DNA from: Clostridia bacterium | Lineage (GTDB): Bacteria > Bacillota > Clostridia > Christensenellales > Borkfalkiaceae | DNA: 64,000 bases | Assembly (NCBI GenBank): GCA_017466825.1 | Contig: JAFTTJ010000020.1 | Span: forward strand, 97,094-161,093 | Direction of reading: 5' to 3' | Shown here: positions 1 to 9,374 of the stretch, piece after piece | Numbering within the stretch: the first letter of the stretch is position 1 | How the letters are laid out: each line of letters starts with the position of its first letter | Notes under the pieces: generated by a model | Told to the model about the DNA's origin: nothing | Databases searched by the model: none | Seen by the model: the letters and a program-made list of their open reading frames with translations, nothing else | Made by a program: the position numbers and the translations under genes

Positions 1-1
1 G

Positions 2-2029
2 AGCAAGATAAAAGAAGTCATCCGTTGTCTTGACGAATTTCCCGTTCTTTCAACCGAATGTTTAGCCTTAGCAAGGTTTGTAAAAGAGCGTTATCACGTG
101 CCTTTTGCGCTTGCCCTTCGCCAATTCATCCCCGCCGAACTTCGCGGTGGCAGGGTAAAGAAAAAGATAATTTCCTTTGCAAGTCTATCTAGCGAATTTA
201 CCCCCGTTGAAATGGTCGCAAGTCTTCGCAAAGGCTCTACCGCCCAAGCAAACGCCATAGGCTATCTTAAAGAAGAAGGCAAAGTTCTTCTTTCCGTACT
301 CAACGAAAAATTCGGCAATTCAGCTATAAAATCGCTTAAAGAAAAAGGTTTCGTTATAATTAGTCAAGAAAAAGCCGACCGCATGCCCTATAAAGAGTTG
401 GACGCCTTTTCCAAGGACGTAACCCTATCTTTAGAGCAAGAAGACGCAATAAAGAGGGTTGAAAACACTCAAAAAGCGGTAACGCTAATTCACGGCGTAA
501 CGGGTAGCGGTAAGACGGAAGTTTATTTAAGGCTTATAAATTCCACTTTGAAAAGTGGAAAAACGGCTATAATGTTAGTGCCGGAAATTGCGCTTACCCC
601 ACAAATGCTCGGTCAACTTAGAGCAAGGTTTGGGGATAGCGTTTCAATTTTGCACAGCGGATTATCCGCAGGCGAGCGCTACGACGAGTGGTTAAGGCTC
701 AAAACGGGCGAAGCCAAAATTGCAATCGGCGCAAGGAGCGCAATCTTCGCTCCGCTTGAAAATTTAGGAATAATCATTATCGACGAAGAGCACGACGGTA
801 GTTACGAAGCCGAAACCGCTCCCAGATATAAAACGGTAGAAGTCGCCCTAAAAAGAGCCCAACTTTCGGGCTCGAAAATAGTTTTAGGTAGCGCAACGCC
901 GTCAATAGAGAGTTACGATAAAGCCCTTTCTGGGGAATACAATCTCGCAAAAATGACCACCCGTATAAACGGCAAGGACTTGCCTGAATTTATCGTGTCG
1001 GATATGCGCGCCGAACTTCGTCGCGGAAACGAGAGTATTTTTTCTTCGGATTTAAAGGAAGAACTTTTAAAGTGCGTCGAGCAGGATAATCAAGCGATTA
1101 TCTTCTTCAACCGCAGGGGTTATTCAAGACAGGTTATTTGCCGTGACTGCGGTTACGTGGCGCGGTGCGAAAACTGCGACGTTACTTTAAACTACCATAG
1201 AGATAACGGCGTGCTAAAATGCCATTATTGCGGTAGCGCGTATAAAATGCTTTCGGCTTGCCCCGAGTGTGGCTCGGTAAATTTAAGTTATAGTGGCGCG
1301 GGCACGCAAAAAATCGTTGCCGAACTTAAAAAACTCTTTCCAAACGAAAGCGTTTTGCGTATGGATAACGACACGACGAGCAATAAGGAAGGGCATTTTA
1401 AAATTCTAAAAGAATTTTCGCAAAAAAAGGCTAGGTTTTTAGTCGGTACGCAAATGGTTGCCAAAGGGCACGATTTCCCGTCGGTAACTCTCGTAGGCAT
1501 ACTCGACGCCGATATGAGTTTGTATTTTTCCGATTATCGAAGTTCGGAAAGAACCTTTCAACTTCTAACCCAAGTTGCGGGCAGAAGCGGTAGGGCAAAC
1601 AAAAAAGGCAAAGTCGTTTTGCAGACCTACAATCCCGACAATTTAATCTTGCGCCAAGCGATTTCTTACGATTACGACGGATTTTTCAAAAACGAAAAGG
1701 GCATAAGGCAGGCAACGGGCTTTCCGCCGTACGCTTTAATCGTAAGGGTAATGATTGAGTCGGAAGACGACGGCGAAGCAATGTCCACCTTAAAATCGGT
1801 GTACGAAGAAATTAAAAAAATTCAGCAAAAACGCCCCGACGCCTTCTTGTTTTTCAATAAAATGAAGTGCCCCGTAAAGCGAATAAAAAACAAATTCCGC
1901 TACCAAGCGCTAATGCGACTTTGTGGCGATTATCAAAGCATAAAAGACGAAATTTACGAAAAGAGTTTGAGTTTTAAAACTCAAAAAACTCTCGTATACG
2001 TCGAAGAAAACCCAAGTAATTTATATTAA
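2..2029 (+). CDS. priA: Primosomal protein N' (PriA helicase), 5' end missing
   Basis: Replication-restart helicase that reloads the replisome at stalled forks. The reading frame is open from base 2 (SKIKEVIRCLDEFPV...), so the ATG at 98 is internal and the true start lies before the window. Visible parts: Walker A GVTGSGKTEVY near nt 496-525, DEEH helicase box (IIIDEEHDGSYE), and a zinc-binding insert with paired CxxC motifs (CRDCGY, CENCDV, CHYCGS, CPECGS) at about nt 1140-1275, followed by helicase motifs QVAGRSGR. It is the first gene of a co-directional translation/rRNA-modification run with def and fmt, a common clostridial arrangement. Confidence 0.96.
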   Translation, partial: SKIKEVIRCLDEFPVLSTECLALARFVKERYHVPFALALRQFIPAELRGGRVKKKIISFASLSSEFTPVEMVASLRKGSTAQANAIGYLKEEGKVLLSVLNEKFGNSAIKSLKEKGFVIISQEKADRMPYKELDAFSKDVTLSLEQEDAIKRVENTQKAVTLIHGVTGSGKTEVYLRLINSTLKSGKTAIMLVPEIALTPQMLGQLRARFGDSVSILHSGLSAGERYDEWLRLKTGEAKIAIGARSAIFAPLENLGIIIIDEEHDGSYEAETAPRYKTVEVALKRAQLSGSKIVLGSATPSIESYDKALSGEYNLAKMTTRINGKDLPEFIVSDMRAELRRGNESIFSSDLKEELLKCVEQDNQAIIFFNRRGYSRQVICRDCGYVARCENCDVTLNYHRDNGVLKCHYCGSAYKMLSACPECGSVNLSYSGAGTQKIVAELKKLFPNESVLRMDNDTTSNKEGHFKILKEFSQKKARFLVGTQMVAKGHDFPSVTLVGILDADMSLYFSDYRSSERTFQLLTQVAGRSGRANKKGKVVLQTYNPDNLILRQAISYDYDGFFKNEKGIRQATGFPPYALIVRVMIESEDDGEAMSTLKSVYEEIKKIQQKRPDAFLFFNKMKCPVKRIKNKFRYQALMRLCGDYQSIKDEIYEKSLSFKTQKTLVYVEENPSNLY

Positions 2030-2057
2030 ACTAAAATAAACGACTAAGAGAAGAATC

Positions 2058-2513
2058 ATGGCAATATTACCAATTTTACAAACAGGAAACGAAATATTAA
2101 GGCAAAAGTGCCAACCCGTAACTAAATTCGACGCCGACCTTTGCAATCTTTTAAACGATATGAAAGACACTTTAAACGACGCGCAAGGCGCAGGTCTTGC
2201 CGCCCCCCAAGTAGGCGTTACCAAGCGCATTTTCATAATCGCCACCGAAGATGGCGTAGTTGAGTTTATCAATCCCGTTATATTAGGCACTTCGGGCAGT
2301 CAGTACGGCGTTGAAGGTTGCCTTTCAGTAAAGGGTTTTTGGGGTGACGTAAAACGCCCACGCAAGGTTACCATAGAAGCCTACGACAGATACGGAAGAA
2401 AATTTAAATACGTCGGCAAGGACTTTTTAGCCAAGGCTTTAAGCCACGAGTACGACCATTTAGACGGTATTTTGTATACCGATAAAGCCAACGATTTAAG
2501 GGAAGAAGTATAA
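2058..2513 (+). CDS. def: Peptide deformylase
   Basis: Removes the formyl group from the N-terminal methionine of new proteins. The three catalytic motifs are all present: GAGLAAPQVG, EGCLSV (metal-ligand Cys) and HEYDHLDG (two His ligands and catalytic Glu). The length of 151 residues is typical. The start follows AAGAGAAGAATC. The stop codon directly abuts the fmt start, so deformylase and formyltransferase, which act at opposite ends of the formyl-Met cycle, are translationally linked. Confidence 0.97.
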   Translation: MAILPILQTGNEILRQKCQPVTKFDADLCNLLNDMKDTLNDAQGAGLAAPQVGVTKRIFIIATEDGVVEFINPVILGTSGSQYGVEGCLSVKGFWGDVKRPRKVTIEAYDRYGRKFKYVGKDFLAKALSHEYDHLDGILYTDKANDLREEV

Positions 2514-3434
2514 ATGAAAGTAATCTATTTAGGCACTCCCGAATTTGCGGTTGCGCCCCTTAAAGCAATAATAAATAGCCACCACCAAGTAGTCGGCGTG
2601 GTTACTCAACCCGACCGCCCCGTGGGTAGAAAAGGGGTTATCACACCGCCCCCCGTAAAGGTGGTCGCCACCCAAAGCGACATACCCGTTTTTCAGTATG
2701 AAAAAATTAGAGCGCAGGGGGTAGAAGACTTAAAATCACTCGGCGCGGATATTATGATCACTTGTGCATACGGGCAAATTTTATCTCGTGAAATCATTGA
2801 TATTTGCAAGTTTGGCATAATCAATATTCACGGCTCGTTACTTCCAAAATACCGTGGCGCAGCGCCTATTCAATACGCGGTAATAAACGGTGAAGAAAAG
2901 ACGGGTATTACGATTATGCAAACCGAAGAAGGGCTTGATAGCGGTGATATTTTAGCCGTTTTTGAAACGTCTATCGGCGAAACTGAAACGGCGGCGGACC
3001 TTTTTGAAAGGCTTTCCGTTTTAGGCGCGGATAATATCGTTTCCGTTCTCGACAAAATCGAATTAGGTTGCGTATCCCCTACAAAGCAAGATCATAGCCA
3101 AGCGACTATGGTAAAAACCATTAAAAAAGAAGACGCGTTAATCGATTTTTCCAAATCGGCAACAGAGATAAAAAATCTCATAAACGGCATGAATCCGTGG
3201 CCGGTTGCCTTCACCTTTAAAAACGGCAAAAAAATCAAGTTTTACAGGGCGAGAGTAGCGCAGGGCGAAGGAAAAAAGGGCGAAGTTATCCTTGCCGATA
3301 AAAAACTAATCATTGCGTGTGGCGACGGCGCGGTCGAGATTTTATCCCTTCAAGAAGAAGGCGGAAAAGTCATGGACGCAATCGCTTACTTAAACGGCAG
3401 AAAGTTAAAAGTCGGCGATATTTTGGGAGAATAA
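2514..3434 (+). CDS. fmt: Methionyl-tRNA formyltransferase
   Basis: Formylates initiator Met-tRNA using 10-formyl-tetrahydrofolate. The N-terminal Rossmann-like start (MKVIYLGTPEFAVAPL) and the folate/catalytic segment HGSLLPKYRGAAPIQ with downstream D of GLDSGDIL are diagnostic. 306 residues is the usual length, including the C-terminal OB-like tRNA-binding domain. It starts immediately after the def stop and is followed one base later by rsmB. Confidence 0.97.
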   Translation: MKVIYLGTPEFAVAPLKAIINSHHQVVGVVTQPDRPVGRKGVITPPPVKVVATQSDIPVFQYEKIRAQGVEDLKSLGADIMITCAYGQILSREIIDICKFGIINIHGSLLPKYRGAAPIQYAVINGEEKTGITIMQTEEGLDSGDILAVFETSIGETETAADLFERLSVLGADNIVSVLDKIELGCVSPTKQDHSQATMVKTIKKEDALIDFSKSATEIKNLINGMNPWPVAFTFKNGKKIKFYRARVAQGEGKKGEVILADKKLIIACGDGAVEILSLQEEGGKVMDAIAYLNGRKLKVGDILGE

Positions 3435-3435
3435 T

Positions 3436-4680
3436 ATGTTGACTCTCTTTTACGACTCCTATCGCGTACTGACCGAAGTGTATTCGAGCGGAGCGTTTAT
3501 AAAACAAGCCTTAAACGACGTTCAAATCGACGAAAAAAACCGCTCGCACTTAACAAAAATTTGCTACGGCGTGCTCGATAAAGATATCACTTTAGAATAC
3601 GATATTTCGGCTCTTTGCGACAAGCGCCCAAAGCAAGCCGTACGCACCTTGCTAAAAATAGGTATGTATTCGATAGCCTATTTAAAAACTGCGGTATACG
3701 CCGTTACCGACAATTTGGTCGAACTCGTAAAAAAATTGGGCAAGGGGGCAAACGCCGGCTTTGTAAACGCCTTTTTGCGTAAATACGCAAAATATCAAAG
3801 GGTATATCCTATTGACGGTATTAAAAATCTTTCGGTAAAATATTCTTACCCCGAGTTCGCCGTAAAAAAACTCGTGGCCGACTACGGCAAAGAGATAGCC
3901 GAAAACATTATGAACGCCGACGAAGAGCGTACCGCCGTTAGATTTAATCAAGGTATCGACGGCGAAGCCTACCTTACGGAAAGACGTTGGGATTACGAAA
4001 AAACGCCTTTTGCAAACACTTTTTTCGTAAAAGGTTTTAAAGTTGACGAAGATTTTTACAAGGGCGTTTACACCTTTCAGTCGATAGGTAGCGTTGCAAT
4101 TTGCGACGCAGTCGGCGGTGGCAAAACCTTGCTCGACGCATGTTCCGCCCCGGGTGGCAAGAGCGTGAATTTAGCCGACAAATTCGAGTCGGTAACGGCT
4201 TTTGAACTTCATCCGCATAGGGTAAAACTAATCGAAGAATACACCGCTAGAATGGGTAAGAAAAACGTCGTTGCAATTCAAAAGGACTCGTCGGTTTTAG
4301 ACGAAAATTATATTGAAAAATTCGACGTAGTGCTTTGCGATTGTCCGTGTAGCGGATACGGGGTTATTAAGGATAATCCCGACGTAAAACTTCGTCGCAC
4401 CCCCGAAGATATCGCAAGTTTAAATCAAATTCAGTACGAAATCCTTTCAACTTGCAGTAAATACGTTAAAAAAGGCGGTAGTTTATACTATTCTACCTGT
4501 TCGGTCTTTAAGTGTGAAAACGAAGATATCTGCGGTAAATTTTTGAAATTCAATAGCGATTTTACCGAAGAGATCATTTCAAGTCCGCTCGCCAACCAAA
4601 GGATGAAACGGGGGATAAGTTTTTTGCCCGACCTTTCTTTCGGCGCAGGGTTTTTTATTTGTAAATTCACAAAAAATTAA
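3436..4680 (+). CDS. rsmB: 16S rRNA (cytosine-5) methyltransferase RsmB/Sun family
   Basis: Predicted SAM-dependent m5C967 methyltransferase of 16S rRNA. An N-terminal NusB-like helical RNA-binding region (about residues 1-130) precedes a Rossmann methyltransferase domain with SAM loop DACSAPGGKS, the motif IV cysteine in DCPCSGYG and the catalytic motif VI cysteine in YSTCSVF. Length 414 is normal (about 430). It sits tightly between fmt and rlmN. Confidence 0.94.
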   Translation: MLTLFYDSYRVLTEVYSSGAFIKQALNDVQIDEKNRSHLTKICYGVLDKDITLEYDISALCDKRPKQAVRTLLKIGMYSIAYLKTAVYAVTDNLVELVKKLGKGANAGFVNAFLRKYAKYQRVYPIDGIKNLSVKYSYPEFAVKKLVADYGKEIAENIMNADEERTAVRFNQGIDGEAYLTERRWDYEKTPFANTFFVKGFKVDEDFYKGVYTFQSIGSVAICDAVGGGKTLLDACSAPGGKSVNLADKFESVTAFELHPHRVKLIEEYTARMGKKNVVAIQKDSSVLDENYIEKFDVVLCDCPCSGYGVIKDNPDVKLRRTPEDIASLNQIQYEILSTCSKYVKKGGSLYYSTCSVFKCENEDICGKFLKFNSDFTEEIISSPLANQRMKRGISFLPDLSFGAGFFICKFTKN

Positions 4681-4689
4681 GGTTATATT

Positions 4690-5742
4690 ATGGAAATTTT
4701 ACACGATTATTCGCTTGACGAACTTAAAAATTTAATAGAAGAACTCGGCGAAAAACCCTTTAGAGCGGGGCAACTTTTTAGGGGTTTACATAGCGGTAAA
4801 AAAATTTCCGAAATTACGGATATAAGCAAGGATTTAAGACAAAAACTTTTACTTCGCTTTGCCGATTGCCCCGTTGAAATCATTGGTCATAAAACTTCTA
4901 AACTTGACGGAACTGTAAAGTTTTTGTTTAAACTTTGGGATAACAACGTTATCGAAGGCGTGCTTATGAAATATAAGTACGGCAACACCCAATGCGTGTC
5001 AACTCAAGTCGGTTGCAGGATGGGTTGCGCCTTTTGCGCGTCGGGTATAGGCGGACTCGTCCGCAACTTAACCGCGGGCGAAATTTTAGGTCAAATTACT
5101 GCCGTAAACGCCTTTTTAGGTGGTAATATTGATAAAAGACAGGTTACTAACGTCGTTTTAATGGGTAGTGGAGAACCGCTCGACAATTATCAAAACGTAG
5201 TTAAATTTATCAAAAATCTTTCTTTAAAGGGCGGTTTAAACGTCAGCCCAAGAAACGTCAGTTTGTCAACTTGCGGTCTTGTTCCACAAATGCTAAATCT
5301 CGCTGAAGAAGGGCTAGACGTCAACTTGACCGTTTCCCTACATAACCCGTTTGACGAAAAGCGTAAAAATCTAATGCCTATCGCCAACGCCTATAAAGTC
5401 AAGGATATTTTAGACGCTTGCACGGCATATTTTAACAAGACTAAAAGGCGTTATATTTTTGAGTATTCGCTAGTCAAAGGCGAAAACGACACTAAAGAGT
5501 GCGCCGAAGAACTCATTAGACTTTTAAAGGGTAGACCTTGCCACGTCAACCTAATTCGACTAAACGAAGTTAAGGAAAAGGACTTAAAAGCGACTGCGGA
5601 TAAAGACGCATACAGGTTTTTAGGACTCTTGGAAAGGGGTGGGCTTTCGGCAACCGTCCGCCGTCAAATCGGCGTGGATATCGACGGGGCTTGCGGTCAA
5701 CTTCGCAGAAATTATTTAGACGGAAATTCGGATATAAATTAA
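4690..5742 (+). CDS. rlmN: 23S rRNA/tRNA adenine-C2 methyltransferase RlmN
   Basis: Radical SAM enzyme methylating A2503 of 23S rRNA and A37 of some tRNAs. The CxxxCxxC cluster is seen as CRMGCAFC, with the SAM-binding GSGEPLDN motif and the two family cysteines needed for the methyl-transfer intermediate, in STCG and near the C-terminus in DGACGQL. 350 residues is full length. It starts 9 bp after rsmB and is followed by rsgA. Confidence 0.96.
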   Translation: MEILHDYSLDELKNLIEELGEKPFRAGQLFRGLHSGKKISEITDISKDLRQKLLLRFADCPVEIIGHKTSKLDGTVKFLFKLWDNNVIEGVLMKYKYGNTQCVSTQVGCRMGCAFCASGIGGLVRNLTAGEILGQITAVNAFLGGNIDKRQVTNVVLMGSGEPLDNYQNVVKFIKNLSLKGGLNVSPRNVSLSTCGLVPQMLNLAEEGLDVNLTVSLHNPFDEKRKNLMPIANAYKVKDILDACTAYFNKTKRRYIFEYSLVKGENDTKECAEELIRLLKGRPCHVNLIRLNEVKEKDLKATADKDAYRFLGLLERGGLSATVRRQIGVDIDGACGQLRRNYLDGNSDIN

Positions 5743-5758
5743 TTAAAGGAGCACAATT

Positions 5759-6610
5759 ATTTTAGGGCAGATTATAAAAATTCACTCGGGAAAATATTTC
5801 GTAAAGAGCGGAGAAGAAGTTTTCGAGTGTAGCGCAAAAGGCGCTCTTAAAATTAAATCGGACGGTATTTTTACGGGTGATTTCGTCGAGTTTGACGACT
5901 CGGTCGTAAAGGCGGTAAAGCCACGCAAAAATAGGCTTATTCGCCCGAGCGTTGCAAACGTCGATTGCGTGGTTATCGTCGTTGCAAATCCCCCCGAGCC
6001 CGACCTCTATCTATTCGACAAGTTGATTTCCACCGCAAATTCGAGCGAAATACCTTGTTCGATCGTGGTAAACAAGGTTGACTTGCAACCAAAAACCGCC
6101 GATATAATACGCAAAAATTACCAAAGCGCAGTTGAAAATATCTTTACGGTATCCGCAAAAACGGGTGAAGGGCTTGAAGAATTAGCCGAGTTTCTAAAAG
6201 GTAAACTCGTCGTATTTTCGGGGCAGTCGGCGGTTGGCAAAACGTCAATCGTAAACAGACTTTTCGGCGAAAATAAGCGCACGGGTGAAGTCAGCGTAAA
6301 AACCCAAAAGGGCAAGCAAACGACCACCGTTTCCGAAATAACCGAGCGCCGTGGCATAAGTGTAATCGACACGCCTGGGTTTACTTCGATGGATATCGAC
6401 GTTGAAGAAGACGTTTTTGCTTGGAGTTATCCCGAATTTACTGCTTTTTCAAGCGGTTGTAAATTCGCCGATTGTAGACACGTAAACGAGCCCGATTGCA
6501 TGGTTAAAAAAGCGGTTGAAAGCGGTGAAATTTTTAAAGATAGATATTTAAGATATAAAGAAATATTTAAACAAATTAAGGAAAAACAAAAGTATGACAA
6601 AAAGTATTAA
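5759..6610 (+). CDS. rsgA: Ribosome small-subunit GTPase RsgA, probable ATT start
   Basis: Circularly permuted GTPase involved in late 30S maturation. OB-fold at the N-terminus (GQIIKIHSGKYFVKSGEE...), then permuted G motifs: NKVD (G4), SAK (G5), GQSAVGKTSIVN (G1), TTTVSEI (G2), DTPGF (G3), and a C-terminal zinc module with CKFADCRHVNEPDC. The first ATG/GTG/TTG in frame is a GTG at 5969 that would delete the whole OB-fold. The frame is open back to a TAA at 5744, and the only start-like codons after the SD AAAGGAG (5745-5751) are ATT at 5756 and 5759. I chose 5759 (7-nt spacing), giving 283 residues, normal for RsgA. Its 3' end overlaps rpe by 17 bp. Confidence 0.9.
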   Translation: MLGQIIKIHSGKYFVKSGEEVFECSAKGALKIKSDGIFTGDFVEFDDSVVKAVKPRKNRLIRPSVANVDCVVIVVANPPEPDLYLFDKLISTANSSEIPCSIVVNKVDLQPKTADIIRKNYQSAVENIFTVSAKTGEGLEELAEFLKGKLVVFSGQSAVGKTSIVNRLFGENKRTGEVSVKTQKGKQTTTVSEITERRGISVIDTPGFTSMDIDVEEDVFAWSYPEFTAFSSGCKFADCRHVNEPDCMVKKAVESGEIFKDRYLRYKEIFKQIKEKQKYDKKY

Positions 6611-7256
6611 AATAGCCCCTTCCCTTTTATCGGCGGACTTTTCAAAGATGGGCGAGGAAATGAAGAGAATAGAGCGCGCAGGCGCAGATTTTGCTCATTT
6701 AGACGTAATGGACGGCGTTTTCGTTCCAAACATAACCTTTGGCATAAAAATGGTTAAAGATTTAAAAAAGGTAGGCTCGCTCATTTTAGATTGCCACCTT
6801 ATGATAGTAAATCCCCAAAATTACGTAGAGCAGTTTGCAAAGGCGGGCGCTGATTATATAACCGTGCACTACGAAGCGTGTAAGAAAGATTTAGCAAACG
6901 TTTTAAAACAAATAAAATCGTACGGGGTAAAATGTGGACTTGTCATCAATCCGGATACTCCCGTCGAAAAGATTGAACAATGTATTGCCCTTTGCGATAT
7001 GGTGCTCGTTATGAGTGTGTTCCCCGGTTTTGGCGGACAGAAATTTATACCCGAAGTTTTAGACAAATGTAGGGCTATAAGGCGAATAATCGACCAAAAC
7101 GGCTATGATTGCCTACTTGAAATCGACGGTGGAATAAACGTAGAAAACTGTGAACAAGCCGTCTTAGCAGGTTGTGACGTTTTAGTCGCAGGTAGCGCGG
7201 TATTTGGCGCAAGCGATATAGAAAAAGCGATAAGGGATTTAAGGTGCGGTAGGTAA
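6594..7256 (+). CDS. rpe: Ribulose-phosphate 3-epimerase
   Basis: Interconverts ribulose-5-phosphate and xylulose-5-phosphate in the pentose phosphate pathway. Family signatures are IAPSLLSADF, the metal/catalytic HLDVMDG, DCHLMI, MSVFPGFGGQKF and the C-terminal phosphate-binding EIDGGI and VAGSAVF. 220 residues is the usual length. It overlaps the end of rsgA, and its last base is the first of the following membrane-protein gene, so the three are likely co-transcribed (rsgA-rpe adjacency is common in Firmicutes). Confidence 0.97.
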   Translation: MTKSIKIAPSLLSADFSKMGEEMKRIERAGADFAHLDVMDGVFVPNITFGIKMVKDLKKVGSLILDCHLMIVNPQNYVEQFAKAGADYITVHYEACKKDLANVLKQIKSYGVKCGLVINPDTPVEKIEQCIALCDMVLVMSVFPGFGGQKFIPEVLDKCRAIRRIIDQNGYDCLLEIDGGINVENCEQAVLAGCDVLVAGSAVFGASDIEKAIRDLRCGR

Positions 7257-9271
7257 TGACTAAAAAACTTTCCAAGACCGATTTTCTTATCGGCGCGCTC
7301 TTTACCTTGCTTGCATTGCTTTTCGGCGCAATCGGTTTAAGGCTAAATTTAGGCGGTAGCGTTTACAATTTAATTTTAATTGTCGCCATAGTTTGCGGTG
7401 GGGTTTCGCTGTTATGCTTTATCGTCGGTGCTCTAATAGGCGTATCGGTTAAAAAATTTAAGGGCTTACCGTCCGAAAAAAGACGAGGCTTTTTAGCGGT
7501 TTTTAACTCAGCGGAAGAAAAAGGTGAACTCGCAGTAAACGGCGTATTTTCTCAAAACTTTTTATTTTATTTTTATTACGCTTTTTTAAGCCTTTTAGGG
7601 CTTGCGTTTTTTTGCGGAGTATCTTTTTGCATCTTCGTATATCCGCTCGCTTTAATATTAGTTCCGTTTACCTTTATCGCGGTTTGTCCATTGTGGAGAC
7701 TTATCGAATATCTTTTAAAAAAGGAAAAACCGCTAGGGCTTGACGACGGCATAAATAAGAGCGAATATGAGCCTATATATTCGTTATTTAACAATTTAGT
7801 AGAAAAATATTACGGAAAAAATTACCTTTTAAAACTTACTTTCGCAGCGCCGTTTATAATGACGGTTGAAAAAAGCGGTTCTAACGTATGCGTTTATTTA
7901 AACGAGTATATCTTCTTTCTTTTAACCGAAAGAGAGATTGAAAGCGTCTTTTTAAGATGCTATTTGCAAAACGCCGACGCCTGCTCGAAAAAGATTAAAA
8001 AAGCCTATTATTCGAGAGAGATTTTTACTGCAAAAGTGCCGTTTGGTTGGTTTTTTAATCAATATTTTTCATTGGCTATTTTTACGACTGCGCTCGATTT
8101 TGAGTTTACCCAAAAATCCCTTCTTCGCACGCTCGAAAAGAAGACGGACGAATTGCTCGTCGGTACGGGTTTTGAAGAAGATTATTTAAGGGCGTACAAA
8201 AAATTCTCGGTGTTTGACTATTCTTTCGCCGTCGCAAAGCACGTTTTAAATTACGAACTTTGCAAAAGCGTAAATAACTTACGCAATTACGTCACAAGCG
8301 TTTACGAAATTTTCTTAAATCTTGCAAAAACGCGTGCCGTCGCTTGGGAAAAGCGAATAGAAAGCAAGTTAAAAGCCGTTATTTGCGAAAAACTCACCTA
8401 CGCCGAAAAGAGTAAAATTTTGGGCGTAAGCGTAAGTTGCGGTGAGTTTTACGACCACACTACGGAAGCGCAAAAGACTTTGTACGACGAATACAATTTG
8501 ACTTTCTTTGAAGGAACTAAGATTTTTTACGAGCCTAAGTTGCAACAGATTGAAGATTTAGGTAGAGAAGTTTTCCGTTACGAGCAAGAGCCCGAAAAAT
8601 ATCAAGAGAGATTAGAACTTATAAATATTGCTCACGCCTATTATTCGCTCGCCAAAATCGACGAAGCCGAGAGCGTTTATAAAAAGATTCTCTCAAGCGG
8701 TGACGATTCGTCCGAAATTCATTTTGACTACGGTGGTTTTTTGCTTTTAGCAAAGGACGATCCTAACGGCATAGCCCACGTTTATAAGGCAATGGAAAAC
8801 GAAAACTTTATCGAAGACGGACTTGATCTACTCGGCAAGTTTTTAATTTATTACGGCGACCAAGGTGAGTATGATAAATATTGCGAGTATAAAGAAAAAC
8901 GGCTCGACGAATTTGCAAAAGAGTATAACGATAAACGTTTGAATAGCGTTATCGAATTTACGCCTTGCAAAATCGAAAGGTCTGTTTTAGACGAAATCGT
9001 AGCAAAAATCACCAAAGATGAAAACGTCGACGAACTCTACTGCGCCGACGCTAAAACACAATCGGGCGACGATATAACCGTTTTTGCGTTTAGCGTAAGG
9101 AATAAATCTAGCGAAGACGCCTTCGTGCAAACTTACGAAAGAATTTTCAGCATTTTAGATAACGAGTACGCAAAATACGATACTTATCTTGTTTCAATCG
9201 AGATTGAAATGGATAAAAAACTTGTCGAAAAAATCAAAAATAAAGATGAATTTTTGTTTTTTAGGCGCTAA
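7256..9271 (+). CDS. Membrane protein resembling an inactive M48 peptidase, with C-terminal TPR-like helices
   Basis: Function unknown. 671 residues. Two hydrophobic hairpins lie near residues 10-65 and 100-145. Next comes a stretch reading VCVYLNEYIFFLLTEREIES, which follows the pattern seen just before the HExxH helix of M48 (HtpX-like) peptidases, but the metal site is replaced by RCYLQ at residues 234-238. A later EKKTDELLVGTG resembles the third-ligand region, also without a clear match. The last third contains TPR-like repeats (AHAYYSLAKIDEAESVYKKIL and following). Placed directly after rpe with a 1-bp overlap. The M48 relation is my inference from pattern and could be wrong. Confidence 0.75.
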   Translation: MTKKLSKTDFLIGALFTLLALLFGAIGLRLNLGGSVYNLILIVAIVCGGVSLLCFIVGALIGVSVKKFKGLPSEKRRGFLAVFNSAEEKGELAVNGVFSQNFLFYFYYAFLSLLGLAFFCGVSFCIFVYPLALILVPFTFIAVCPLWRLIEYLLKKEKPLGLDDGINKSEYEPIYSLFNNLVEKYYGKNYLLKLTFAAPFIMTVEKSGSNVCVYLNEYIFFLLTEREIESVFLRCYLQNADACSKKIKKAYYSREIFTAKVPFGWFFNQYFSLAIFTTALDFEFTQKSLLRTLEKKTDELLVGTGFEEDYLRAYKKFSVFDYSFAVAKHVLNYELCKSVNNLRNYVTSVYEIFLNLAKTRAVAWEKRIESKLKAVICEKLTYAEKSKILGVSVSCGEFYDHTTEAQKTLYDEYNLTFFEGTKIFYEPKLQQIEDLGREVFRYEQEPEKYQERLELINIAHAYYSLAKIDEAESVYKKILSSGDDSSEIHFDYGGFLLLAKDDPNGIAHVYKAMENENFIEDGLDLLGKFLIYYGDQGEYDKYCEYKEKRLDEFAKEYNDKRLNSVIEFTPCKIERSVLDEIVAKITKDENVDELYCADAKTQSGDDITVFAFSVRNKSSEDAFVQTYERIFSILDNEYAKYDTYLVSIEIEMDKKLVEKIKNKDEFLFFRR

Positions 9272-9304
9272 ATTTTTTTAATTGTAAAAAATTAGTAAAA
9301 ACAC

Positions 9305-9333
9305 TTGAAATTGGAAAATTATAATGATATAAT
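9305..9333 (+). promoter_or_regulatory. Sigma-A promoter of the 9375 lipoprotein gene
   Basis: TTGAAA at 9305-9310, 17-bp spacer, TATAAT at 9328-9333, followed about 40 bp later by the SD AAAGGAG and the gene start. Confidence 0.85.
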
Positions 9334-9374
9334 ATAATCAACTTTTAAAAAACACACTAAAAAGGAGAATTGAA

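Noticed and set aside
5969-6610. GTG at 5969 as rsgA start
   Set aside because: It would remove about 70 residues including the OB-fold, which is clearly encoded upstream behind an SD.
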